From: Neobacillus kokaensis
GTDB taxonomy: Bacteria; Bacillota; Bacilli; Bacillales; Cytobacillaceae
Direction of reading: 5' to 3'
Length of the DNA stretch: 64,000 bases
Assembly: GCF_014656545.1 (NCBI RefSeq)
Contig: NZ_BNDS01000006.1
Location: forward strand, 172,461-236,460
Position numbers and translations under genes: made by a program. Under the pieces are notes generated by a model. It did not search any database. It saw only the letters and a list, made by a program, of their open reading frames with translations, and had not been told where the DNA came from. Positions within the stretch are counted from its first letter, which is position 1, and the number at the start of each line of letters is the position of its first letter. This document shows positions 8,025-15,747 of this stretch, one piece after another.

Positions 8025-8855
8025 ATGAAAAGTACAATAGGCATTTTAATTATTCTTCATTTCCTCCTAGCTGTACCTTTGGAGAAAACAGCTGCAGCTG
8101 CCAACATCAGCTATAAAATTGAAATGCCCGACTGGAAAGAAGTTAATCAAATTTTGCCAAAGTATACAAAATTTACAGTATTGGATGTTGAAACAGGAAA
8201 GAAATTTAAAGTTCAAAGGAGAGCCGGCAGCCACCATGCTGATGTCCAGCCGCTGACAGCCAAAGATACTAGTATTATGAAAAAGATTTATGGCGGTAAA
8301 TGGAGCTGGAAAAGAAGAGCAATTATTGTAATACATAAGGATCATTGGATCGCCGCCTCGATGCATGGCATGCCGCACGGAGCCGGGGCATTAAAAAATA
8401 ATTTTCCAGGACATTTTTGTATCCACTTTTACGGAAGCACAACCCATCGGACGAATTCTATGGATTTATCACATATGCTGATGGTTTTAAAGGCTGGCGG
8501 CAAATTAAATGAATATTTAGCAAAAGCAACCCCATATGATATCATTTACGCATATTTTACTGCTTTTAAGCAGCAAGATAAACGAATTGTATCAAAAATT
8601 TCTCTTCAAAAAGTAAATTGGAAGCCGATCCTGCCGCAGCTTGAATATATCAATTTATCACGAATGGAATACTTACCCCCAGAAGATTTAACAGAAGAAA
8701 TCAGCTTGGATGTTCCGGTTGATGTTGAATGGTTTAATAAAACAGGCAGGCATTTTTTTCGGGGAGAGATACATTTAGTTCGATTCTCGCCACAAGATAC
8801 TTGGAAAGTGGATTCTATTCATTTTTTAACGGAAAATAATCTGTTAAAACAATAA
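8025..8855 (+). CDS. Secreted protein with HGMPHG and GHFCIHF motifs, unknown
   Basis: A 276-residue protein with a Sec signal peptide (about 1-26, cleavage near TAAAA). The mature part has His70-His71, His114, His118, His130, Cys132 and His134 within HGMPHG and GHFCIHF. An HG motif followed by a conserved Cys recalls the His/Cys centre of L,D-transpeptidases (HG...SHGC), but the spacing and surroundings differ, so this is only a guess at a wall-modifying enzyme. GGAGG precedes the ATG. It stands alone between ctpA and a converging gene. Confidence 0.7.
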   Translation: MKSTIGILIILHFLLAVPLEKTAAAANISYKIEMPDWKEVNQILPKYTKFTVLDVETGKKFKVQRRAGSHHADVQPLTAKDTSIMKKIYGGKWSWKRRAIIVIHKDHWIAASMHGMPHGAGALKNNFPGHFCIHFYGSTTHRTNSMDLSHMLMVLKAGGKLNEYLAKATPYDIIYAYFTAFKQQDKRIVSKISLQKVNWKPILPQLEYINLSRMEYLPPEDLTEEISLDVPVDVEWFNKTGRHFFRGEIHLVRFSPQDTWKVDSIHFLTENNLLKQ

Positions 8856-8896
8856 ACACCTTTATTAACGAATGGTTGTTAATAAAGGTGTTTTAC
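8854..8896. terminator. Bidirectional terminator, 16-bp stem
   Basis: Arms 8854-8869 and 8878-8893 are perfect 16-base inverted repeats around an 8-base loop. The left arm begins within the stop codon of the secreted-protein gene. A/T tracts on both sides suit termination of both converging genes. Confidence 0.85.
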
Positions 8897-8897
8897 T

Positions 8898-9143
8898 TTA
8901 CATTGGCTGTTCGCCAAATTTTATAAAGGTGCGTTCGTCTTCAATTAATCCACATGTACCGCATTGGATTCGATAGTCAGGACCGTTATAGGGATGGTGA
9001 AATGGTTCTAATTCGTGATCATTATATTCTTTAACGACGTCCCCAGTTTGCGGGTCAAGTTTCACTGAGTGGGATACTTGCTGAATCATATTAAAACGGC
9101 TTCGATTTGTTTTACAATTAGGACAGCGATAAGGGGTAGACAT
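8898..9143 (-). CDS. Small zinc-ribbon protein, unknown
   Basis: An 81-residue protein with CPNC near residue 8 and CGTC near residue 62, the two knuckles of a zinc ribbon. The middle is hydrophilic with several His. GGAGAAG precedes the ATG. A conserved hypothetical in Bacillaceae by appearance; I do not know a function. It reads away from the spore-type cluster further right. Confidence 0.65.
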   Translation of the reverse strand: MSTPYRCPNCKTNRSRFNMIQQVSHSVKLDPQTGDVVKEYNDHELEPFHHPYNGPDYRIQCGTCGLIEDERTFIKFGEQPM

Positions 9144-9266
9144 AAACTTCTCCTTTCAATATTTGATAAAACTATTTTTTGCATTTTAAAAAGTAAATAT
9201 GTACCTGTCCTGATTTGTATGGAAGGGGCAACACCTGGAACAAAATTACTGTAAGTTATAAAAATA

Positions 9267-9292
9267 AAAAAGAACAGCTATCTGTCCTTTTT
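9267..9292 (-). terminator. Terminator of the spore-type cluster 1
   Basis: On the minus strand AAAAAGGACAG and CTGTTCTTTTT form an 11-bp stem with one mismatch and a 4-base loop. It overlaps the last codons and the stop of the 66-residue gene. Confidence 0.65.
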
Positions 9293-9478
9293 AAATGGTG
9301 AAGGGTCTATAATTTTTTTACTAAGTTTTTCATTTAATTTTTTTTGCATATCTTTGGGGAAGTTTCCTTCATAGATTGTTCCAATATTCACTGTTCCCAT
9401 CAATTCGTTTATCCTTAAACTTCCAAAGTTGTTGGTTGAATCAATGTTGTTAATCATGAGCTTTTCTACACGTAACAT
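9278..9478 (-). CDS. NNFG-motif protein, last gene of cluster 1, unknown
   Basis: A 66-residue protein whose core NNFGSLRINELMGTVNIG, followed by YEGNF, matches the core of the protein at 46730-47170 (NNFGQLGIKELKGKLNIG, then YGGEF), clear evidence of homology. The INxIxxxNNxGxxxIG pattern also resembles the strand-rich repeats of GerPA/GerPE-type spore proteins. It is the last gene of a five-gene minus-strand run, 9 bp after an Hsp20 gene. The function is unknown; association with the spore is inferred from neighbours and promoter. Confidence 0.7.
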   Translation of the reverse strand: MLRVEKLMINNIDSTNNFGSLRINELMGTVNIGTIYEGNFPKDMQKKLNEKLSKKIIDPSPFKKDR

Positions 9479-9487
9479 GTCAGCCCT

Positions 9488-9952
9488 CTATTCTGTATTA
9501 AATTGATTAAAATTTATAGGGATCGTTTCCATTTCCTCTCGGTTAATTGGCATGAGAATAGATAAAATCCCATTATTAATTTCTGATTTGACTTTGTTAA
9601 TGATTATTGGATATGGCAGGGTTATTTCTTTTTTAAATGACCGACTCGCCCGCTCTTTCAAAAAATACGTCCGTTGCTGCTTGAATGATTTAAATTCTCC
9701 GGTAATTGTCAGCATCTGTTCTTGAATGGAAAGGTTCAAATTTTCTCTCGTAACTCCCGGGAGTTCAATTTCGGCAATTAATTCATTACCAGATTCGAAT
9801 AGGTCGCATTTTGGAAAAAAATCAGCAGCTTTAAAAGGGTTAACATGTTTAGAGGAATTCTTTTGGGGACTATCGAATATAGTATTCCAAAACGCCTCCG
9901 ATTGAAATTGTTGTGCAGCGTCCATCCATTTTTTTAATTTATCAAGCTCCAT
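9488..9952 (-). CDS. Hsp20/alpha-crystallin family protein, cluster 1
   Basis: A 154-residue small heat-shock-type protein. The N-terminus MELDKLKKWMDAAQQF is shared with the Hsp20 at 46161-46649 (MDMEKLKQWMDVAKSM) and is not part of the common alpha-crystallin domain. That domain spans about residues 45-148 (IAEIELPGVTRENLNL...LTITGEFKS). The usual C-terminal IxI motif may be IPINF. AAGGAG precedes the ATG. Such proteins in Bacillus include coat proteins CotM and CotP, so a coat role is plausible given the GerPA-like neighbours. Confidence 0.82.
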   Translation of the reverse strand: MELDKLKKWMDAAQQFQSEAFWNTIFDSPQKNSSKHVNPFKAADFFPKCDLFESGNELIAEIELPGVTRENLNLSIQEQMLTITGEFKSFKQQRTYFLKERASRSFKKEITLPYPIIINKVKSEINNGILSILMPINREEMETIPINFNQFNTE

Positions 9953-10023
9953 GATATCACTCCTTGCGAAAGAACGGTTATTTCATCATATTAATGGTTT
10001 GGAGAAACATGCAAAAATACATT

Positions 10024-10500
10024 TTACATTATTTCTGTAACATCAATTTGGGAGAATTGCATATCTACATTTTTAGGGATTTTTACTTCAAGGATGCCGT
10101 CTTTATAGTTGGCAGCTGCTCCTTTCTTTTTTACAATTGCTGGTAAGGTAATAGTATGTTTATCATCATGTTCCGGTATATGCTCAAGAATTAATTGATT
10201 AGATGTGTGATAAAGCCGGAGTTTCTTTAACCATTCTTCATCTTTAATAGGAACCCTGACATACACATAATCATGTGTCTCAAAGGCAGAAGAATTTAAA
10301 CTGCCTGTTGGTGCTGAGTTTTGAGAGGCGGATGGTTGAAAGGCATTAAACATCTCTTGGGGATTCATCATTCCTCTCATATTATCGGGTAGTGCTTTTC
10401 CTATAATATCTTGGACATATTTATCAATTTCGCCTGGCTTCATTTTTTGTAACGACTCCTTCATGTCTTTATTAAAAGGGAATATATTCCAAGGAAACAT
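10024..10500 (-). CDS. Divergent Hsp20-like protein, cluster 1
   Basis: A 158-residue protein. The N-terminal 75 residues are helical, with KMKPGEIDKYVQDIIGKALP, and contain an FPWNIFPF start; the rest is a CotM-like alpha-crystallin fold (YVYVRVPI...LILEHIPEHDDKHTITLP...YKDGILEVKIPK). It differs from the Hsp20 immediately downstream, so the cluster holds two distinct Hsp20 types. It probably assembles into the spore coat or protects spore proteins, inferred from context. Confidence 0.75.
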   Translation of the reverse strand: MFPWNIFPFNKDMKESLQKMKPGEIDKYVQDIIGKALPDNMRGMMNPQEMFNAFQPSASQNSAPTGSLNSSAFETHDYVYVRVPIKDEEWLKKLRLYHTSNQLILEHIPEHDDKHTITLPAIVKKKGAAANYKDGILEVKIPKNVDMQFSQIDVTEIM

Positions 10501-10526
10501 ACATTTTCATCCTTTCACATTTGTCA

Positions 10527-10769
10527 TTAAATTTGATTTAAATTAGGCAAAGAAGGGTTGGCAATTTGATCTAGTTCACTGACATCAAAGTCAATATAAT
10601 TATTTATATGAGCAGAAGTTGCAGGGGATAAATCTCCAAAAGCCATATTTGTGCCAATTAATTTCGTGTTGGACGTATGGGAGTTTTGTATGATTGGGCC
10701 AAAATCGATATTGCCGTTATTATTAATGGCATTAGTTTTAATGTTAAAAATATTTATTTGAAAGGGCAT
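10527..10769 (-). CDS. GerPA/GerPF-like spore protein, cluster 1 copy B
   Basis: An 80-residue protein with the pattern INIFNIKTNAINNNGNIDFG, close to its neighbour at 10794-11036 (INIFSFKINSVSNNGSVNIG) and similar to the GerPA/GerPF family, which in Bacillus spores is needed for coat permeability to germinants. Both end in a D-x-D-V-x-x-x-D-x-IANPS tail. The two genes are tandem duplicates 24 bp apart. Confidence 0.75.
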   Translation of the reverse strand: MPFQINIFNIKTNAINNNGNIDFGPIIQNSHTSNTKLIGTNMAFGDLSPATSAHINNYIDFDVSELDQIANPSLPNLNQI

Positions 10770-10793
10770 ATTCTTTTTCAGTCCTTTTATATG

Positions 10794-11036
10794 TTATATG
10801 GGATTTGAAATAACATTTGATGGATTTGCTATATCTCCCATATCATTAACGTCCGGATCTATAAAGACGTTTTCCATCGCTGAGTTAGGCGGAGCATAAT
10901 CACCATAAGATGTATTTTCACCTTGTGATTTTGAATTAGCGGTATGAGCATTATGAAGTGCTTCTCCGATGTTGACAGACCCATTATTAGAAACACTGTT
11001 AATTTTAAAGCTAAAAATATTGATAACAGTCTGCAT
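10794..11036 (-). CDS. GerPA/GerPF-like spore protein, cluster 1 copy A
   Basis: An 80-residue first gene of the minus-strand cluster. The N-terminal strand repeat (INIFSFKINSVSNNGSVNIG) and C-terminal FIDPDVNDMGDIANPS fit the GerPA/GerPF family. AAAAAGGATG precedes the ATG. A sigma-K-like promoter lies about 30-55 bp upstream, placing expression late in the mother cell, when coat proteins are made. GerP proteins normally come from a gerPABCDEF operon; this is a separate locus. Confidence 0.78.
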   Translation of the reverse strand: MQTVINIFSFKINSVSNNGSVNIGEALHNAHTANSKSQGENTSYGDYAPPNSAMENVFIDPDVNDMGDIANPSNVISNPI

Positions 11037-11064
11037 GCTGTCACATCCTTTTTAATTTATAACA

Positions 11065-11092
11065 CATCCTATGCAAAGAAATGCCCATTCGT
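11065..11092 (-). promoter_or_regulatory. Sigma-K-like promoter of spore cluster 1
   Basis: On the minus strand AC (11092-11091) is followed after 17 bases by CATAGGATG (11073-11065). The sigma-K consensus is AC-N17-CATANNNTA, so only the last base differs. It fits a cluster of coat-type genes. Confidence 0.5.
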
Positions 11093-11198
11093 TATTAAAT
11101 CTTTCTTTAGCCTTGCAGGGTATAAAAATTTGCATATATAAAGGATTCTTTTTAACATTAAATATAGAGAGAAATTTACGAGTAGAGAGGTAATGTTT

Positions 11199-11972
11199 GT
11201 GAATAAGAAAACTGCTTTGATTACGGGAGGAGCATCCGGAATTGGAAAAAAAACCGTGATTCACCTTGCGGAAAAAGGATACCAAATCGCAATTAATTAC
11301 CGGAAAAGTGAATCAGAAGCTATTTGTTTAGCACAGCACATAAAAGACCGGTATGGAGTTAACTGTATTGTTGTTCAAGGTGATATTGCCCGTAAGGAGG
11401 ATTGTGTTCGAGTTGTCAACGAGACGCTGTCAGTATATAAAACAATAGATGTTCTCATTCATAATGCTGGTCCTTACATACATGAAAGAAAAAAACTAAC
11501 TGATTATTCCTTAGAAGAATGGGATTATTTGATAAACGGAAATTTGAATTCCGTGTTTTATTTATCAAAGCTGGTTATTCCAATCATGCGCAAACAAAGC
11601 TGGGGAAGAATCATTACCCTCGGCTTTGATCGGGTGGAATCTGCTCCTGGCTGGGTGTATCGCAGTGCATTTGCTGCGGCGAAGACAGGACTTGCTTCCT
11701 TGACGAGGACCATTGCCATAGAAGAAGGGGAACACGGGATAACCGCTAATATGGTAACACCAGGCGATATTACGAACGAATGGAAGGAAAAAAGCATTCA
11801 AGAATCAAGAACAGCTTTAGAAAGCAATAAAGCCAGCCGAAGAGAAGGTACGGGGGAGGATATTGCCCGCGTAATCGGATTTCTGATAGATGAGAAATCA
11901 GACTTCATTACCGGCAGCATCATACCAGTAACAGGAGGTTTTGATGTGTTAGGGAAAATTTTCAAACAGTAA
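11199..11972 (+). CDS. Atypical short-chain dehydrogenase/reductase-like protein
   Basis: A protein of about 257 residues with the SDR Rossmann fold: GGASGIG binds the nucleotide and NAG is present. At the YxxxK site the sequence reads SAFAAAK, so the catalytic Tyr is Phe, while the Lys remains; no Ser stands 13 residues before it either. It may therefore be a non-catalytic or mechanistically different SDR. The start is probably GTG 11199, eight bases after GAGAGG; ATG 11193 is too close to that site. It is divergent from the spore cluster. Confidence 0.82.
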   Translation: MNKKTALITGGASGIGKKTVIHLAEKGYQIAINYRKSESEAICLAQHIKDRYGVNCIVVQGDIARKEDCVRVVNETLSVYKTIDVLIHNAGPYIHERKKLTDYSLEEWDYLINGNLNSVFYLSKLVIPIMRKQSWGRIITLGFDRVESAPGWVYRSAFAAAKTGLASLTRTIAIEEGEHGITANMVTPGDITNEWKEKSIQESRTALESNKASRREGTGEDIARVIGFLIDEKSDFITGSIIPVTGGFDVLGKIFKQ

Positions 11973-12074
11973 ACCTTGGTTTTTACAATTTTTTGAACAA
12001 TTTGATTTTCTTGTATGAAAAACCTTTTGGTTGTGGATAATAATCATTAATCTACGGCGAAAGGAGCAAAGAAA

Positions 12075-12233
12075 ATGAGTTTTAATCTAAATCGAATTAA
12101 TCCTAATCAAACACAAATACTCTATCACGATGGCCGCTTTGAAACAGTAACGAATGAGGAATTAGAAGATTTTTTGCTCCAAATGGGTGTGAGTGAATTG
12201 GATGAAGCAATCGAACAAAGTGTAATGGAATAA
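12075..12233 (+). CDS. Small acidic protein, unknown
   Basis: A 52-residue ORF (MSFNLNRINPNQ...) with AAAGGAG at the right distance and a 12-bp-stem terminator directly after it. It is acidic and probably soluble (LEDFLLQMGVSELDEAIEQ could be helical). I do not recognise it, but start site and terminator suggest a real gene. Confidence 0.55.
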   Translation: MSFNLNRINPNQTQILYHDGRFETVTNEELEDFLLQMGVSELDEAIEQSVME

Positions 12234-12241
12234 ATAATGAA

Positions 12242-12270
12242 AAAAGCAATCGGTTTTGCCGATTGCTTTT
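12242..12270. terminator. Bidirectional terminator
   Basis: AAAAGCAATCGG and CCGATTGCTTTT form a perfect 12-bp stem with a TTTTG loop between converging genes; A and T runs flank both sides. Confidence 0.88.
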
Positions 12271-12826
12271 ATGCTTCCAATAATCGGGAATCAGTTTGCA
12301 GCGAGCCGTTACGCAGCAAATGAAAGGTATATAAATCCTTTGGGATTTCATATATATCGTATACATCCCCATTAGCATTTAATTGGTCATAAATGGATTT
12401 TCGCGTTTCATTGGCATTGACTACATAAGGCAGTTTCTCAGCGGCTTTTCTCGAGCGGGCATTGACCTTTCGAATCCGCATAAAAACTGTTTCAATTCCT
12501 ATTTCGTAGAATAACTCTTGAAAAAAGGCATCTTTAGCGATGTTATTATAGCCTTTCCCATGATATGGCTTACCCAGCCAAGTCCCTAAAAATCCAGCTT
12601 GATTTTCGATTTCAAACAAGCTGATCGTGCCGATTGGTGCCCCCCATTCATCAAGAATGGTACGGGAGATTAATTCCCCGCGTTCTTCAGCTTCGATGGT
12701 TTGTTTTGTCATAAATAAAAATTCATCGTAAGTTGCTGCCTTTTGACGTACAAAAGGGAAGACATCAGGATGCGTTATTAAATCATACAGTACATGGCAA
12801 TCGTGAAGATCGCGCTTTTTAAGCAT
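12269..12826 (-). CDS. GNAT family N-acetyltransferase
   Basis: A GNAT acetyltransferase of 185 residues. TWLGKPYHGKGYNNIAKDAF carries the acetyl-CoA-binding (R/Q)xxGxG/A loop in the variant YHGKGY, followed by the usual helix. RKVNARSRKAAEKL matches the motif-B region. The start is ATG 12826, seven bases after GGAGG; a GTG at 12877 would run into the hairpin beyond. The substrate cannot be predicted. Confidence 0.82.
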   Translation of the reverse strand: MLKKRDLHDCHVLYDLITHPDVFPFVRQKAATYDEFLFMTKQTIEAEERGELISRTILDEWGAPIGTISLFEIENQAGFLGTWLGKPYHGKGYNNIAKDAFFQELFYEIGIETVFMRIRKVNARSRKAAEKLPYVVNANETRKSIYDQLNANGDVYDIYEIPKDLYTFHLLRNGSLQTDSRLLEA

Positions 12827-12873
12827 ACGTACCCCTCCAATAGGGCATTCCGCACCCATGCAAAGATAGCGGT

Positions 12874-12975
12874 CCACCCTCGAAATTTTTTATAAAAGTA
12901 TCGTAAAAAATTTCGGGGTGGGAATCGAACCCACTAGAACCAGTAAACTGGTGGCGCACCATTTGCCTTCCCTAT
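12874..12975 (-). other. tRNA T-arm-like relic and imperfect hairpin
   Basis: On the minus strand 12934-12918 reads GTGGGTTCGATTCCCAC, an exact 5-7-5 tRNA T arm with the TTCGATT loop. It is followed by CCCGAAA, but no matching 5' acceptor strand or anticodon arm is seen upstream. The same place holds an imperfect inverted repeat, 12874-12892 with 12904-12921. This could be a fragment of a tRNA-like gene left by an excised element, or an unrecognised structured RNA. The whole gap 12827-13127 has no ORF. Confidence 0.4.
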
Positions 12976-13052
12976 ATTATTTTTGTATAACTATATAACT
13001 TTGAAAAACCCCCAAATTTGTGGTTCAAAAAGTATCATCAAGAGTATCATAC

Positions 13053-13088
13053 AAAAAAAAAAGCCAAAAGAAAATAGTTTTTTTTGGC
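13053..13088 (-). terminator. Terminator of the amidohydrolase gene
   Basis: GCCAAAA (13063-13069) pairs with TTTTGGC (13082-13088), and ten A at 13053-13062 give a T tract in the minus-strand transcript. Confidence 0.65.
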
Positions 13089-13127
13089 GAATTTTATCTA
13101 AATTTTTTTCCAATTATCTACAAGGTT

Positions 13128-14255
13128 CTACGCATCTATATAAATAATTTCACCGCTAATCATCGTCCAGCGAGGTTTAGCTAAATAATGAAATGGATGA
13201 TGACTCCATAGCACTAAATCAGCCTGTTTTCCAGCCTCGATACTTCCCACAAAATTGTCTATTTTCAAATTTCGAGCAGGAAGTATGGTAATTCCCTCAA
13301 GTGCTTTTTGTTCAGAAAGTCCTTCCCTGACGGCTAAACTTGCACAAATATTTAGATATTGAATGGGTGTATAAGGATGGTCTGTGGTAATGGATACTTC
13401 AATATCATGATTTGAAAGGACCTGATAAGTTTTCCAGGTTTTATTCTTTAATTCAACTTTGGATCTCCTTGTTAATGTCGGACCGACAGAGACTTTAAGA
13501 TTCATTCCTGCAAGTTCGCTGGCGATCAAATGACCCTCAGTACAATGTTCAATCCGTAAATCAAGGTTAAACTCTTCCGCTAATCTTAAGGCAGTAATTA
13601 TATCATCCGCACGGTGGGCATGAATTCTGACAGGAATTTCCCTTTTTAACGCCATGACCAGCGGGCTAATTCTTAGTTCATCAAGATTATCAGCATGTAT
13701 TGCATTATAAAATGCTTCCCGAAGCATTCCCATGATTCCCATTCTAGTGATAGAGTCATTTTTTCCTTGGCTGTGAATTCTTTTTGGGTTTTCACCTAAA
13801 GCAATTTTTAACCCGGCAATTTCTTGAACAATCATTTTTTTAATATTTTTTCCTGTTGTTTTAATGACTGAAGTGGTTCCGCCAATAATATTAGCAGAGC
13901 CTGGCATAATGTGAACCGTTGTAACTCCGTTTTTAACGGCATCAGTAAAAGCTGGGTCCAAAGGATATACACCATCCATTGCCCGGATATGCGGAGTCAT
14001 AGCCTCAGCCGTCTCGTTAGCGTCATCACCAGCCCACCCCGTTCCTTCATCATAAAGGCCGAGATGGGTATGAACATCAATAAAGCCGGGAAACAAATAA
14101 CTTCCTGTACAATCGATTACTTTATTACCTGATTCAACTGGAATGTTATAACCAACCTTAATAATCTTTTCATTTTCAATCAGAACATCGGCACATTGTA
14201 ATGGACTAGAGGTAATCGGGTAAATCGTCGCGTTTTTTAGCAGTATTTTTGTCAT
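13128..14255 (-). CDS. Amidohydrolase family protein (imidazolonepropionase-like)
   Basis: A 375-residue metal-dependent amidohydrolase. The composite domain start (KNATIYPI...VLIENEKIIKVG) leads to the metal-binding HTH in DVHTHLG; HAHRADD, IEHCTEGH and the Asp in TTDHP supply further ligands. The C-terminal EAGKQADLVLW closes the outer domain. It probably hydrolyses a cyclic amide or similar C-N bond; the substrate is unknown and no pathway genes flank it. Confidence 0.85.
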   Translation of the reverse strand: MTKILLKNATIYPITSSPLQCADVLIENEKIIKVGYNIPVESGNKVIDCTGSYLFPGFIDVHTHLGLYDEGTGWAGDDANETAEAMTPHIRAMDGVYPLDPAFTDAVKNGVTTVHIMPGSANIIGGTTSVIKTTGKNIKKMIVQEIAGLKIALGENPKRIHSQGKNDSITRMGIMGMLREAFYNAIHADNLDELRISPLVMALKREIPVRIHAHRADDIITALRLAEEFNLDLRIEHCTEGHLIASELAGMNLKVSVGPTLTRRSKVELKNKTWKTYQVLSNHDIEVSITTDHPYTPIQYLNICASLAVREGLSEQKALEGITILPARNLKIDNFVGSIEAGKQADLVLWSHHPFHYLAKPRWTMISGEIIYIDA

Positions 14256-14366
14256 AATTAAACCTTTCTACATCTCCAAAATAGTGTTTTTTCTATTTTA
14301 TCAACATTTAACTGTTAGGAGAAGATGGATCATGTATTCAAGTTCGGAAATTCTTGATAAATAGTA

Positions 14367-14392
14367 TGAAACATTTGCCAAAGTAATACGTA
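14367..14392 (+). promoter_or_regulatory. Perfect sigma-W-type ECF promoter
   Basis: TGAAAC at 14367-14372 and CGTA at 14389-14392 are separated by exactly 16 bases, the full sigma-W consensus. It lies about 44 bp before the start of the DUF4870 gene. Confidence 0.75.
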
Positions 14393-14435
14393 CATAATAG
14401 GGAAGGAATAAAAAAATTCCAATGGGGGAAGGCAA

Positions 14436-14759
14436 ATGGTAAAAAGTGACGAAAGAATGCTTGCTGCATTAATGTATGTCATTAGTTTTTTTGTGCCAAT
14501 TCTAGGCCCGCTAGTTATTTGGTTAATTAAGCGCGAGGAATCATCGTTTATCGACTATCACGGAAAAGAATATTTTAATTTTTTCATTTCCTATTCCGTT
14601 TACCTCTTTATTAGCGGCTTACTAACCATTATTCTAATTGGTTTTGCAGCACTTGCTGTTCTGGGAATCATGTTATTTGTATATACAATCATTGCAGCGA
14701 TCAAAGCTTATGAAGGGCAGGAGTACCAATTCCCTTTAATTTTTCGGTTAATTAAATAA
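14436..14759 (+). CDS. DUF4870 membrane protein
   Basis: A 107-residue protein with the DUF4870/Tic20-like pattern: helix 1 (about 8-28, AALMYVISFFVPILGPLVIW), a loop with YHGKEYFNF, then two more helices ending AIKAYEGQEYQFP. GGGGGAAGG precedes the ATG. A perfect sigma-W-type promoter lies upstream, so it probably belongs to the envelope-stress or antimicrobial-defence regulon. The molecular role is unknown. Confidence 0.82.
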   Translation: MVKSDERMLAALMYVISFFVPILGPLVIWLIKREESSFIDYHGKEYFNFFISYSVYLFISGLLTIILIGFAALAVLGIMLFVYTIIAAIKAYEGQEYQFPLIFRLIK

Positions 14760-14776
14760 GCCCTATAAATCATATT

Positions 14777-14803
14777 CCCGACAACTATTTGTCGGGATAT
14801 TTT
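14777..14803 (+). terminator. Terminator of the DUF4870 gene
   Basis: CCCGACAA and TTGTCGGG form an 8-bp stem with a CTAT loop; the T tract is weak (ATATTTT). Confidence 0.65.
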
Positions 14804-14899
14804 ACGTTTTCTCAATTTAAGACAAGGAAAAACTTCTATCATTTTTTAATCCTATTTTAAATAAACTAGTAAAAGAGGATTTAATAAGGAGTTTTCCAA

Positions 14900-15682
14900 A
14901 TGAAAATAAATGACTATTACCGAGATGCAGCACATTTGAATTTAAATAGCAGTATTGCAGCTTTATTTCTGATTTCTATACTAGTTGCAGTAAATCTATC
15001 ATTTTTTCAAAACGAAATAATCTTTACGTTAACAATTCCATTTTTTCTATACAGCTTTTTTTGTTTTCAACTTTATCTTTTACGTAAAAGGCAGGCGATG
15101 ACGATAAATAGAAATATGGGAGCACGGTGGATCAAAGAAAAAGAGCAGTCATTTTTCTCAGCAAGCCATTTACTAGTGCTGTACGATCAAACACAAGGTC
15201 CCAGCCTGCATTTTTATTATCCTGATGGACATTTAGCGGGAAACATTAAGAAATATCATCCCAAAGGGGTTCGTAAGTTAAATTTAACAAAATTTTATAT
15301 TCTATATAACTCTAATAATAAAGCAATAGCCTGTTTTAGGGTAAAGGGGAAAAAAATAGAAGTTTTCGACAAGGAGAGAATTTATTTAGGATGCTTAAAG
15401 AAAACGAAGCTTAAATGGCTGAAATGTACGAGGGAATTATTTGATTCTAAGGGGAATTGTATCGGCAGTGTTGTGGGTTCCAGCATCTTTATGGATGAAA
15501 AATTAGTGGATCAGGAAAATATGCAAGTCCTCCGGCTTCGTAGAGGCTGGATGCCAGTGGAATGGAGCCTGTTATTTCCGGAACCCAATACGCCGGTTCT
15601 ATCTTTTAGCGGAAAATTATCAGTGCAGGATAAGCTTCTTAGAATGTCGTTTTTAATTAATGAATATTTCATGGAGAGGTAG
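14900..15682 (+). CDS. Two-helix membrane protein, unknown
   Basis: A 260-residue protein with two N-terminal membrane helices (about 19-36 and 39-60) and a basic cytoplasmic region. The last 180 residues alternate short strands (SLHFYYPDGHLAGNIKKY, KKIEVFDKERIYLGCLKK, ELFDSKGNCIGSVVGS), which vaguely recalls the tubby/LURP-one barrel, without firm support. AAGGAG precedes the ATG. I do not recognise the family. It follows the sigma-W-type DUF4870 gene but with a hairpin between. Confidence 0.7.
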   Translation: MKINDYYRDAAHLNLNSSIAALFLISILVAVNLSFFQNEIIFTLTIPFFLYSFFCFQLYLLRKRQAMTINRNMGARWIKEKEQSFFSASHLLVLYDQTQGPSLHFYYPDGHLAGNIKKYHPKGVRKLNLTKFYILYNSNNKAIACFRVKGKKIEVFDKERIYLGCLKKTKLKWLKCTRELFDSKGNCIGSVVGSSIFMDEKLVDQENMQVLRLRRGWMPVEWSLLFPEPNTPVLSFSGKLSVQDKLLRMSFLINEYFMER

Positions 15683-15747
15683 AAGTTCCCCTAAGCAAAA
15701 TTGTTTGGTATGATATTTGTATATTTTTTTTGCGGGGGTTTTTATAA

